A stretch of 52,883 nt of DNA from Chitinophagales bacterium (GTDB taxonomy: Bacteria > Bacteroidota > Bacteroidia > Chitinophagales > Saprospiraceae). The notes beneath the pieces are model-generated. The model searched no databases and had not been told where the DNA came from. It saw only the letters and a list, made by a program, of their open reading frames with translations. How positions within the stretch are numbered: the first letter of the stretch is position 1; each line of letters starts with the position of its first letter. The stretch covers positions 1 to 52,883 of the forward strand of contig JAAFJT010000025.1 of NCBI GenBank assembly GCA_013298955.1. The letters run 5' to 3'. Of the stretch, positions 1-7,061 are shown piece by piece. The position numbers and the translations under genes are program-made.

Positions 1-9
1 AAAGAATTG

Positions 10-121
<112 letters not shown>

Positions 122-136
122 CACAACATAACGAAC

Positions 137-175
137 AGCCTCAAAGTATTATTACTTTGGGGCTTTCGTCTTTTA
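137..175 (+). terminator. rRNA operon terminator
   Basis: A 12-bp stem (AGCCTCAAAGTA pairing with TACTTTGGGGCT, one G-T wobble) is followed by a TTTCGTCTTTT tract, immediately after the 5S rRNA. This is a classical intrinsic terminator for the rRNA operon. Confidence 0.85.
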
Positions 176-257
176 ACCCAATCCCTAAAAAAGTATTTTC
201 AAATTTGGAGAAATCAAGGAAATCCCTTAGATTTGTATCAGAATTTAAATAACCATT

Positions 258-800
258 ATGAACTATCCGATTCTTGATTTGGAATCCATCAAAGGAGTAC
301 CATTTCTTTCCAAAAGCATGTGTGACTGGATGATGGATTGTGGTATTTATTCGTTTCACATCCAGAATCATGTCAGTGGCGTAACGCTGGAAGTTGAAAT
401 AGACGGCGGGAAGAAAGACTATACGATTATTTGGACGGAAGATGCCCATTCGCTTCAAAAATCAATGAATGACTTCAATCGAACCACCGATTACGGTGCG
501 ATGTGCGTCTCAATCTTGTTGATTTTAGGGTTGACCGAATACACTCATTTTGAAACGGCGCACGTTGGAACAGGCTGTGATTTTTGGCTCTACTCCCCAG
601 AAGGGGACGAGTTGGAATTGACGGCGAAACTGGAAATCTCAGGGATTTCTAAAAGCTCCAAAACCAATAAACTGGATTATCGCATGACCAAAAAGAAGAA
701 ACAAGTCCAGAAATCCGATCATTTAGTTAAAAAGGCTTATATTTCAATTGTTGAATTTGGTACACCAAAAGCGTTATTGAAAAGAAATGAAACAAAATAA
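258..800 (+). CDS. conserved hypothetical protein with GTGCDFWL motif
   Basis: A 180-residue protein I cannot assign to a function. The N-terminal half looks mixed alpha/beta, and the most conserved-looking stretch is AHVGTGCDFWLYSPEGDE (residues 101-118), which runs into ELTAKLEISGI. The last 45 residues are basic and low in complexity (TKKKKQVQK). No signal peptide or membrane segment is visible, so it is probably cytoplasmic. Its 3' end overlaps the start of the next gene by 14 nt, which indicates translational coupling and a joint role with the paralogous pair downstream. ATG at 258 is the only sensible start. Confidence 0.8.
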   Translation: MNYPILDLESIKGVPFLSKSMCDWMMDCGIYSFHIQNHVSGVTLEVEIDGGKKDYTIIWTEDAHSLQKSMNDFNRTTDYGAMCVSILLILGLTEYTHFETAHVGTGCDFWLYSPEGDELELTAKLEISGISKSSKTNKLDYRMTKKKKQVQKSDHLVKKAYISIVEFGTPKALLKRNETK

Positions 801-1389
801 TTCAAAAGAATTGCATCGAGAAGCGATGAAATATGCTCAAGATGCAATCGTTGCCGATGCAAAAGGGGGCAAGACGGCTGCTTTTACCCTTTATGAACAA
901 GCTTTTGCGTTGGAAAAAGAGGCTGCGAATCTATTTATTCTTTCGTTTGAGAAAGAACCGACGCGTTCGGTTCTGTTTCGAAGTGCGGCTTCTTTGGCGA
1001 TGAACTGTAAACAATATGATGAAGCCAAGAGAATGATTCATTTGGGACTTGCAGGCAACGCTCCAGACGAGATTGTGAATGAACTCTTACAGTTGTCAAA
1101 ACAAATTGATAAAGCCGTTAAAAACGCACAATCGGTATCCGAAAAAGTCAAAAAAACGAAGCCTCAACATTTTTGGGTGAAAGGCATTTTGAAAAGCGCG
1201 GACGCGCAAACGCGCAAAATGACTCTTGTATCTGAAGATAGTAAACCTTCGGTGGTATTAGTGCCACAAGGATTAAGTGCGATTGTTCGGGATTATTGGG
1301 AACAAAATATGAGTGTGTGCATCGTCAAACACGGCAAACAGTTCACTTTGGTTGAAATTGACAAGATTTTCATGCAGAAAACGGCTTAA
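787..1389 (+). CDS. hypothetical helical-repeat protein, paralogue A
   Basis: A 200-residue protein of unknown function. Residues 5-110 are predicted helical and TPR-like, with the signature TRSVLFRSAASLAMNC, then YDEAKRMIHLGLAGNAP at 59-93. Residues 133-200 form a second, beta-rich domain ending in EIDKIFMQKTA. The next gene is a clear paralogue sharing both the RSAASLAMNC core and the identical C-terminal IFMQKTA, so this is a tandem duplication. It overlaps the upstream gene by 14 nt and is probably co-transcribed with it. The conserved N-terminal helical module suggests protein-protein interaction, but that is inference. Confidence 0.8.
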   Translation: MKQNNSKELHREAMKYAQDAIVADAKGGKTAAFTLYEQAFALEKEAANLFILSFEKEPTRSVLFRSAASLAMNCKQYDEAKRMIHLGLAGNAPDEIVNELLQLSKQIDKAVKNAQSVSEKVKKTKPQHFWVKGILKSADAQTRKMTLVSEDSKPSVVLVPQGLSAIVRDYWEQNMSVCIVKHGKQFTLVEIDKIFMQKTA

Positions 1390-1501
1390 AAATCGAAAAG
1401 AATTGTTTAACACCAAAATTTCGTACTAATGGTACGAGATTTTGGGAGCGAGCAGGAGAGGCATTGAATCTATTAAACTCCAAATCATTATTGGTCGTCA
1501 A

Positions 1502-2092
1502 ATGAATCACTTTAGCGAAGCTCGCAGAGCCGCATCTTATTATATCCAATCTGCAATTGTTGCGGAATGTGTGCACCAAGATATGCAAGAATACTTGCGC
1601 TTTACGGAATTAGGATTTGAGGCGGAACGAAAAGCCGCGTTTTTTCTCTTGGAGCAGTTTGACCAGGAACCGATGCGTTCGGTTTGTTTTCGGAGTGCCG
1701 CGTCGTTGGCAATGAATTGTAAAAAATACGAAGAAGCCAAACAAATGGTTCATTTTGGTTTGGCAGGCAAGCCGCCGAAAGGCGTAGCGGAACAGTTGGT
1801 GAGTATCTACTTAGCGGTTGAACGAGCAACAAAGGCGAATCCGATTGCCCAATCGCATCAGAGCAAACACAACTTTTTTCTGGAAGGTACTTTAATCGGC
1901 GCAGATACTTTGACCGATAAAATTACGATCTTTTCCGAACGACTTGGCGTGGTAAAAGTGACTGTGAAAAATAACTTGGATGAGATTGTGCGCAATTATT
2001 GGAATGAATATGTGAATGCGTACATTTTAAAGCAAGGAAAAGTACTTACTTTGGTGGATATTGATAAGATTTTTATGCAGAAAACGGCTTGA
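1502..2092 (+). CDS. hypothetical helical-repeat protein, paralogue B
   Basis: A 196-residue paralogue of the preceding gene. Shared blocks include EPMRSVCFRSAASLAMNCKK, EEAKQMVHFGLAGKPP, DEIVRNYWNEYVNAYILKQG and the C-terminal DIDKIFMQKTA. I chose the ATG at 1502 over a TTG 60 nt upstream because the alignment to paralogue A begins at about this Met and the extra 20 residues have no counterpart. The gap to paralogue A is 112 nt. A symmetric terminator follows and separates it from the convergent graspetide ligase. Function unknown. Confidence 0.78.
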   Translation: MNHFSEARRAASYYIQSAIVAECVHQDMQEYLRFTELGFEAERKAAFFLLEQFDQEPMRSVCFRSAASLAMNCKKYEEAKQMVHFGLAGKPPKGVAEQLVSIYLAVERATKANPIAQSHQSKHNFFLEGTLIGADTLTDKITIFSERLGVVKVTVKNNLDEIVRNYWNEYVNAYILKQGKVLTLVDIDKIFMQKTA

Positions 2093-2130
2093 AATCAATT
2101 GATAATCAATCAAAATCAGGTTTTGAAACA

Positions 2131-2165
2131 ACAAAAACCGCCAAGTACAACTTCGCGGTTTTTGT
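2131..2165. terminator. bidirectional terminator between convergent genes
   Basis: An 11-bp stem (ACAAAAACCGC with GCGGTTTTTGT) sits between the stop at 2092 (plus strand) and the stop at 2229 (minus strand). The A/T tracts in both arms would give U-rich transcript ends in either direction. Confidence 0.6.
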
Positions 2166-2228
2166 TTCGAAAAGAATCAAAGTAGTGATTTCGTATTTTT
2201 GGAGTTACCATTGACGATTTTATGGATG

Positions 2229-3263
2229 TCATGATACGAATGCCCTTTCAATCGGTGATGCTTTCGGATGTTTATTATGCAATTCGATGAGTAAATCCGC
2301 CATTGCTTCTGCCATTGGCAACTTCGCAAGTTCTTCGATCCAGTACCATTGTCCATTTGGATTGCATTCTAAAAATACAAATTTTCCATCTGGAGTGAGG
2401 ATTATATCAAACGTAGAAAACCGCAATTGATAGGTGTCATTAAATTTCAACAATTTTTCCTCAATATCTAAAGGTAACTGATAGGGTTCATGTAAAATTT
2501 GTTCTGCGTTGCCACATCGAAAATCATGAATACTGGCTGGATTGGTTTGAGAATGAATTGCAGCTGTAAATATTTTAGTTCCAATGACGGTTACTCGTAA
2601 TTCAATTGATTTCTCAATATATTCTTGTAAAAAAGTGGGGGCAAATTGAATAGCTGCCTGATTCAATAAGAATGCTTCTTTGGTGACTTTTTTGGCAAAA
2701 GGAGAATAATATTCATCTCCATTTAGATTGAATCCTTCAAAGAGGAATGGTTTAACCAGTATATTCCAAGCACAATTTTCCGCAAATCGGGTAGCCGTTT
2801 CAGGATTATTCGTTACAATGGTTTTCGGAATATTGAGCCCTAATGACTGTGCCAGTTCTAAGTTCGGTAATTTATGACCTGCAATTCGATTCGACCAAAA
2901 AGGATTCACCCATGTTTTTGCTTTGCAGATGCCATAGAACGAAAGTAAAAACTCTCGGTATTCTGTTTCAATGAACTGCTGAATGCTCGCTTCGTCACAA
3001 TTCTCAATTTCATCTATGGGCATCGGTTTTCTAAACCAAACCACCTTAAAATCGTTTTTCTCAAAGTGAATATCGGCATCTTTAATATAAAAATGGTATG
3101 ACGCGACTCCATTTTCGCCAATTGTCAACTCATACTTTGTGTTAAGAAGCATGTCTTCAGTATTTAGCCTTATAATATCATACCCTTTTTGTCGTAGTTT
3201 TAGGGCTACATAATCACAATGGACATCTGGTTTTGCAGTAATAACCAATATTTTATTATTCAT
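2229..3263 (-). CDS. MvdC/MvdD-like ATP-grasp ligase (graspetide maturase)
   Basis: This ATP-grasp enzyme of 344 residues is predicted to form ester or amide crosslinks between side chains of a ribosomal precursor peptide using ATP. Family hallmarks are visible: a pre-ATP-grasp domain starting KILVITAKPDVHCDYV, the NRIAGHKLPNLELAQSLGL and IPKTIVTN segment (126-152), the nucleotide-binding ILVKPF (168-173), FLQEYIEKSIELRVTVIG (211-228), and the catalytic-core FLECNPNGQWYWIEEL (297-312), typical of MvdC/MvdD and grasp-with-spasm ligases. It lies 85 nt downstream of the precursor gene on the same strand, with a strong hairpin between them. Only one ligase is present, and no transporter or acetyltransferase is adjacent. 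The exact ring chemistry cannot be told from sequence. Confidence 0.9.
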   Translation of the reverse strand: MNNKILVITAKPDVHCDYVALKLRQKGYDIIRLNTEDMLLNTKYELTIGENGVASYHFYIKDADIHFEKNDFKVVWFRKPMPIDEIENCDEASIQQFIETEYREFLLSFYGICKAKTWVNPFWSNRIAGHKLPNLELAQSLGLNIPKTIVTNNPETATRFAENCAWNILVKPFLFEGFNLNGDEYYSPFAKKVTKEAFLLNQAAIQFAPTFLQEYIEKSIELRVTVIGTKIFTAAIHSQTNPASIHDFRCGNAEQILHEPYQLPLDIEEKLLKFNDTYQLRFSTFDIILTPDGKFVFLECNPNGQWYWIEELAKLPMAEAMADLLIELHNKHPKASPIERAFVS

Positions 3264-3299
3264 ATTGAAATTTAAATATTTTGTTTTTAAAAATAAAAA

Positions 3300-3343
3300 T
3301 AAAAGTTGGATTCCATCAAATTGTTATTGGAATCCAACTTTTA
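3300..3343 (-). terminator. intercistronic hairpin (attenuator) between precursor and ligase
   Basis: A perfect 15-bp stem (AAAAGTTGGATTCCA pairing with TGGAATCCAACTTTT) with a 12-nt loop lies 6 nt after the precursor stop codon and about 37 nt before the ligase start. Read on the minus strand it ends in TTTT, so it could act as a leaky terminator or mRNA stabiliser that leaves precursor transcript in excess over ligase. That role is inferred. Confidence 0.7.
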
Positions 3344-3348
3344 CCGAA

Positions 3349-3591
3349 CTAATCGTCTTTAGTTCTATCTGTGTCCCAATCCTTACCCAATAAACCACCT
3401 GGAGTTGATTTGGAATCTTGACTGCAAGTACTAAAAGCCATAGAAGGATTTACAGATGCTAAATTAACTTGTTGCTTTGCATCATACTTTAATTCCTCAA
3501 CCGCCTCTTTTGTTGTGAATGAAGCCTTATTCACAGGAGTTGCAAATTTTAAAGTAAATGGCAAGGCTACTTTTGCTGCTTGTGCTGCCAT
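3349..3591 (-). CDS. graspetide (microviridin-like) precursor peptide
   Basis: An 80-residue peptide with a leader/core layout. Leader residues 10-16 (LPFTLKF) resemble the PFFARFL helix that microviridin ligases bind. The C-terminal 30 residues are rich in Ser/Thr/Lys and Asp: STCSQDSKSTPGG, then LLGKDWDTDRTKDD, which supplies nucleophilic hydroxyl or amine donors and carboxylate acceptors for ester or lactam rings. There is no Cys-rich or Gly-Gly secretion leader, apart from a GG at 65-66 inside the putative core. It is directly upstream of the ATP-grasp ligase on the same strand. The core differs from the canonical TxKYPSD microviridin motif, so it would be a divergent class. The gene identity is well supported by context; the core boundaries are a guess. 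Confidence 0.78.
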   Translation of the reverse strand: MAAQAAKVALPFTLKFATPVNKASFTTKEAVEELKYDAKQQVNLASVNPSMAFSTCSQDSKSTPGGLLGKDWDTDRTKDD

Positions 3592-3749
3592 AAGAAAAAT
3601 AAATTAAATGACCTACTTAACGCTTTCGGTAAATTCGCTTACTCTGTTCGCAAGGCGCGGGATTTTCAGTTACTCCTTGATTTTAATTTCAAAATAAAAA
3701 CTTTTTAACAAGTTTTGATTTGTGGCACAAAAATCTGAAAACTATTTCA

Positions 3750-3757
3750 TACTTTTG
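3750..3757 (+). promoter_or_regulatory. -7 box TACTTTTG upstream of the Xre regulator
   Basis: TACTTTTG matches the Bacteroidota -7 consensus TAnnTTTG and lies 61 nt before the ATG at 3818. TTTG sequences occur at 3714 and 3719, but the spacing is longer than usual, so no -33 box is assigned. Confidence 0.5.
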
Positions 3758-3817
3758 TTCTTTAAAAGCTATAATTTAGCATAAAAAATTATTATTTATC
3801 CGAAAAAGATATAATAT

Positions 3818-4177
3818 ATGAATGGATTGAAAATAAAGCAGTTGCGAGAGCAAAAAAACTATACGCAAGATTATGTTGCAGAGAAATTGGGTGTTTCTCA
3901 AAATGCTTACTCGCGGTTAGAAAATGGGCAAATAAAACTATCTGTTGAAAAAGCAGAAAAATTATCAATGATTTTGGAAGCACCGATTTGGGATATTATT
4001 GGGTCAGAATCCCCTAATTTTCATATTTCTCAAAATCAAAAAGTCGCTTATAATTTTTATGAATATCAAAAAGAAACATTTGAGTTAACAATTCAAGTCT
4101 TAAAAGATGAAATCGCTGTTTTGCGAGAGGAGAAGAAAACGCTTTTATCGCTTGTTGAGCGATTGACTTTGAAATAA
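3818..4177 (+). CDS. Xre-family HTH regulator with C-terminal coiled coil
   Basis: A 119-residue DNA-binding protein. Residues 4-60 are a canonical HTH_3 fold (LKIKQLREQKNYTQDYVAEK, then GVSQNAYSRLENGQ). Residues 85-117 form a probable coiled coil (LKDEIAVLREEKKTLLSLVE) that could dimerise. It is transcribed divergently from the graspetide precursor across a 226-nt shared spacer, so it may control that promoter and its own. The role in graspetide control is inferred only from position. Transcription would end at the terminator preserved in the degraded 5S copy just downstream. Confidence 0.85.
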   Translation: MNGLKIKQLREQKNYTQDYVAEKLGVSQNAYSRLENGQIKLSVEKAEKLSMILEAPIWDIIGSESPNFHISQNQKVAYNFYEYQKETFELTIQVLKDEIAVLREEKKTLLSLVERLTLK

Positions 4178-4181
4178 TAAT

Positions 4182-4315
4182 CATTCCGAACAGAACAGTT
4201 CAGCCTGCTTGCGCTGCTGTTACTGCGTCCCGCGAACGTGGGAGCGTAAGTCGCTGCCAACACAATATAACTAACAGCCTCAAAGTATCATTACTTCGAG
4301 GCTGTCGTCTTTTAA
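4182..4315 (+). pseudogene. degraded duplicate of 5S rRNA 3' half plus terminator
   Basis: About 134 nt align with positions 44-176, that is 5S rRNA from CATTCCGAACAG through CGCTGCCAACACAA, the spacer, and the rRNA terminator. Substitutions are scattered (for example CAGAACAGTTCAGCC versus CAGAGAAGTTAAGCC). The 5' third of 5S is missing, so this cannot be a working 5S gene. The terminator stem (4276-4303) is still largely paired and now lies 98 nt after the Xre regulator. The two copies are in direct orientation and bracket 4 kb of accessory genes. Confidence 0.85.
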
Positions 4316-4398
4316 TTTAATCTCTTTTTGTGTTAAAATACTTATCTTTGGAGCGATTTTCAAAAAATGATTTAGGTTCGCATCAAAAAATCAATCGA

Positions 4399-5100
4399 AT
4401 GGCTAAAGTTAAAAAGGATAAGGTTACAAAAACCCCAAAGCCTCCAAAAGAGGAACGGACTCGAAAAGAATGGAGTGAAGGCGAATTAATGGATGCTTTC
4501 AATTTGACGCGCATTATCACTTATCTCACTCCTGAGATGGAGGAATGGCTTAATGTAGCTCCGCCTGTTTTGAACGTGCCTGAACAATATATTTTTGAAA
4601 AAGCACTTCTGAAAATTAAGAAATATCTTTCGGGTTGGCAGGAAGAGGATTTAAAAATGAAATTTATTAGTCCAATATTGGACTTGGGCTTGTTAGAAGA
4701 CAGTGACCAAGTGATGAGTTATTTCGATAAAACGATTTCGGGTATAGTCGAAAATATTAAATTGACGGTGAAATCGGATTTTATGTTAGCGAAAGGGACG
4801 TTGGATTATTTCAGAACACCTTTTTTTCATTTCCAAGAGTACAAACCGTATAAAAATCCATCTGGCGATTCGATGGCGCAACTTTTAGAAGCGTTTTTGA
4901 TTGCCCAAGTCAAAAATAACAACCAACATCCCCTTTATGGGGTTGAAATTATGGGCGGGAATTGGCGATTCGTGACCATGATTGGTAAAGAATATTGTGT
5001 ATCGGAGATTTACAATTCGTTGAATCGAGAACAGTTGTTGAAAATTATTGCCATTTTGCGGAAATTTGGAGTTATTTTAAAGGAGCGATTAATGAAATGA
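4399..5100 (+). CDS. conserved hypothetical, PD-(D/E)XK nuclease-like
   Basis: A 233-residue protein of a family I recognise as common but uncharacterised in Bacteroidota and cyanobacteria. After a basic Lys-rich N terminus it has LLKIKKYLSGWQEEDLKMKF, SDFMLAKGTLDYF, the conserved FHFQEYKPYKNPSGDSMAQL, LLEAFLIAQ and a terminal LLKIIAILRKFG. The LDY...FQEYK spacing resembles the D...ExK core of PD-(D/E)XK nuclease folds, which is an inference. I use the ATG at 4399; an alternative start at 4330 adds 23 residues unlike the family. It starts just after the degraded 5S copy. Confidence 0.75.
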   Translation: MAKVKKDKVTKTPKPPKEERTRKEWSEGELMDAFNLTRIITYLTPEMEEWLNVAPPVLNVPEQYIFEKALLKIKKYLSGWQEEDLKMKFISPILDLGLLEDSDQVMSYFDKTISGIVENIKLTVKSDFMLAKGTLDYFRTPFFHFQEYKPYKNPSGDSMAQLLEAFLIAQVKNNNQHPLYGVEIMGGNWRFVTMIGKEYCVSEIYNSLNREQLLKIIAILRKFGVILKERLMK

Positions 5101-5149
5101 ATGTAAAATTTTATATTATAATCACCGAATCAATCTCTTTAAAACAAGG

Positions 5150-5392
5150 ATGGATTTCATAGAAGCACGTAAAATCGCATCGTCTAATATGCAAATCGGG
5201 ACTTTTGGGCGCGGACAACAAAAAATACCTGCTTTGATTCCTGCGGATAAAGGCATCGTTTTCTATGTGGATGAAAATAATAAAAATTTAATTTATAATC
5301 AAATTCAATATTCATTACTCACTGTTTTACAGCAACTTGAAATTGGCGCGATTGAAATTATGATTTTAAATTTCACTATCGAACGCACTTAG
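5150..5392 (+). pseudogene. truncated FtsK/SpoIIIE-type ATPase N-terminal fragment
   Basis: Eighty codons starting at an ATG 49 nt after the previous gene. The pattern QQKIPALIPADKGIVFYVDE, followed by YNQIQYSLLTVLQQLEIG, resembles the region just before the P-loop in FtsK/SpoIIIE-like segregation ATPases (IPxLLPF...LIxxLVLRLLxxLPPG). The reading frame ends before any Walker A motif, and repeat sequence (CTTGCGTAACATGAG) begins within about 20 nt. I read it as the 5' remnant of a larger gene cut by a repeat insertion or deletion. The family assignment is tentative. Confidence 0.5.
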
Positions 5393-5407
5393 ATTTGCCT
5401 TCAAAAA

Positions 5408-5630
5408 AGACTTGCGTAACATGAGAATGTGTGCACTGGTCAGTATCTATACATTTTCTAAATGTAAAAATAAACTTGCGTCAAGTTTTAAACTTGACGC
5501 AAGTTATGCTCGAATTGATTTACAAATCATTGGTGAATATTGGCTTGATGTAGTTTTCACGGCTTTTCTTTCAAAACAAGATATCTTGCGTCGTAAGCAT
5601 TTGAAAATGCTTGCGACGTTTGTAATTTAG
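5408..5630. repeat. repeat cluster: CGTAACATGAG motif and two hairpins
   Basis: Three recurring pieces sit together: GCGTAACATGAG at 5414 (also at 50970-50988, and inverted at 23716 and 50838); a palindrome at 5467-5503 built from AACTTGCGTCAAGTTT and its complement, followed by the tail CTCGAATTGATTTACAAAT shared with 11281-11345; and a fully paired 14-bp hairpin at 5589-5618 (CGTCGTAAGCATTT with AAATGCTTGCGACG). Short open frames here are chance readings of the repeats. Confidence 0.75.
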
Positions 5631-5742
5631 GGATTTTTTTGAATCTTCATAAAAAAGCATTATATTGGTTAAACACAAATATTAAATGACAAACCCATCT
5701 AATAGATTTGTCATTTTTACTTTAATGAATAATAAAAAAGGT

Positions 5743-5750
5743 TATTTTTG
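5743..5750 (+). promoter_or_regulatory. -7 box TATTTTTG upstream of the monooxygenase
   Basis: TATTTTTG fits TAnnTTTG, with a TTTA about 18 nt upstream as a weak -33 box, and lies 32 nt before the ATG at 5782. Confidence 0.45.
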
Positions 5751-5781
5751 TGCTTCAACAATTCAAAAAAAAATATTGGGT

Positions 5782-7059
5782 ATGAAAAAAATAGCAGTTA
5801 TTGGCGCGGGTCCATCTGGGATTACCGCCGCTAAAAATTTATTGGATGAAGGTCATCAAGTCACCGTTTTCGATGCGGGCAATGATGTGGGCGGCAATTG
5901 GTTGTTCAGCGAGACGGAAGGGCATTCCTCTGTTTTTGAAACAACGCACATTATTTCATCCAAAACCTTGTCGCAATATGACGATTTTCCAATGCCTGCG
6001 GATTATCCTGATTATCCTTCGCATCAGCATTTGGCAACGTATTTTAAGAGCTATGCGGCTCATTTTCAATTGTATCCACATATTCAATTTCAAACATGGG
6101 TGAATCATTGCGAGCCAACCGATGATAAAAAATGGCGCGTTTCCACCACTCAAAATGGCATTCCATCCGAAACTATTTTTGATGGATTAGCGGTTTGCAA
6201 CGGGCATCATTGGCTGCCGCGCATGCCGCAATATGCGGGTTCGTTTTCGGGCGAATTCATTCATTCGCATCAGGTCAAACGGTTTAATCGGTTCAAAGAT
6301 AAACGCGTTTTAGTCATTGGCGGCGGCAATTCGGCTTGTGATGTGGCGGTCGAATCGGCGCGAGTGGCGCAAAAAGTGGATTTAAGTTGGCGGCGCGGTT
6401 ACTGGATTGCGCCCAAATTCATGGGTGGAAAACCTTCCGATACGATTGGCGGCAATTTGAATTGGTTGCCCATTCAAATTTGGCAAAAAAGCATTGAATG
6501 GATGTTGCGTTTGCGCAATGGCACGAATGCGATGCACGGTTTGCCCAATCCGACAACACCATTTGGCTCGCATCATCCGACGATTAATGAAGATTTATTC
6601 TATACGATTCGACATGGGAAAATCAAACCGCGTCCTGACATTGCACGCTTAGAAGGTAATACAGTGCATTTTACGGATAGTTCAAAATCAGAATATGATG
6701 TTATTGTTGCCTGTACAGGTTATATTATTGCACATCCTTTTTTTGATAAAAATTTGGTGGATTATTCCAAAGGAACGCCGCCGCTTTGGTTGCGGATGAT
6801 ACATCCAACTTTCGATAATTTATTTTTCATTGGTTTATTTCAACCTTTGGGCTGCATCTGGCCTGGGGCGGAATTGCAATCAAAAATCATGGCTCGTGCC
6901 TTTTCGGGCAAGTGGAAACGCCCCGAAAATATGGAAACCTTGATTCAAAAAGAAATGCAACAGCCTGATTTTCAACAGATTGACACGCCACGCCATACGA
7001 TTACGGTGCATTATCACGCCTTTAGAAAACGACTTTTAAATCAATTAAATCAGGCTTAA
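5782..7059 (+). CDS. flavin-containing monooxygenase (FMO-like)
   Basis: A 425-residue class B flavoprotein monooxygenase, NADPH- and FAD-dependent. The FAD Rossmann motif IGAGPSG is at 7-13, GGNW at 37-40, the FMO/BVMO fingerprint-like FSGEFIHSHQVKRF at 155-168, the NADPH Rossmann IGGGNSACD at 179-187, and a C-terminal ACTGY. I chose the ATG at 5782 because the FAD motif normally starts within 10 residues of the N terminus. The upstream in-frame extension is repeat-like. Two nt separate its stop from the alpha/beta hydrolase, which makes an operon; such pairs often oxidise and then hydrolyse a substrate, but the substrate is unknown. Confidence 0.9.
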   Translation: MKKIAVIGAGPSGITAAKNLLDEGHQVTVFDAGNDVGGNWLFSETEGHSSVFETTHIISSKTLSQYDDFPMPADYPDYPSHQHLATYFKSYAAHFQLYPHIQFQTWVNHCEPTDDKKWRVSTTQNGIPSETIFDGLAVCNGHHWLPRMPQYAGSFSGEFIHSHQVKRFNRFKDKRVLVIGGGNSACDVAVESARVAQKVDLSWRRGYWIAPKFMGGKPSDTIGGNLNWLPIQIWQKSIEWMLRLRNGTNAMHGLPNPTTPFGSHHPTINEDLFYTIRHGKIKPRPDIARLEGNTVHFTDSSKSEYDVIVACTGYIIAHPFFDKNLVDYSKGTPPLWLRMIHPTFDNLFFIGLFQPLGCIWPGAELQSKIMARAFSGKWKRPENMETLIQKEMQQPDFQQIDTPRHTITVHYHAFRKRLLNQLNQA

Positions 7060-7061
7060 TC

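Noticed and set aside
4182-4315. Second functional 5S rRNA gene
   Set aside because: The 5' third is absent and helices are disrupted; only a remnant.
5412-5630. 72-codon frame after the FtsK-like fragment
   Set aside because: It consists of palindromic repeat sequence shared with non-coding sites at 11281 and 50970.
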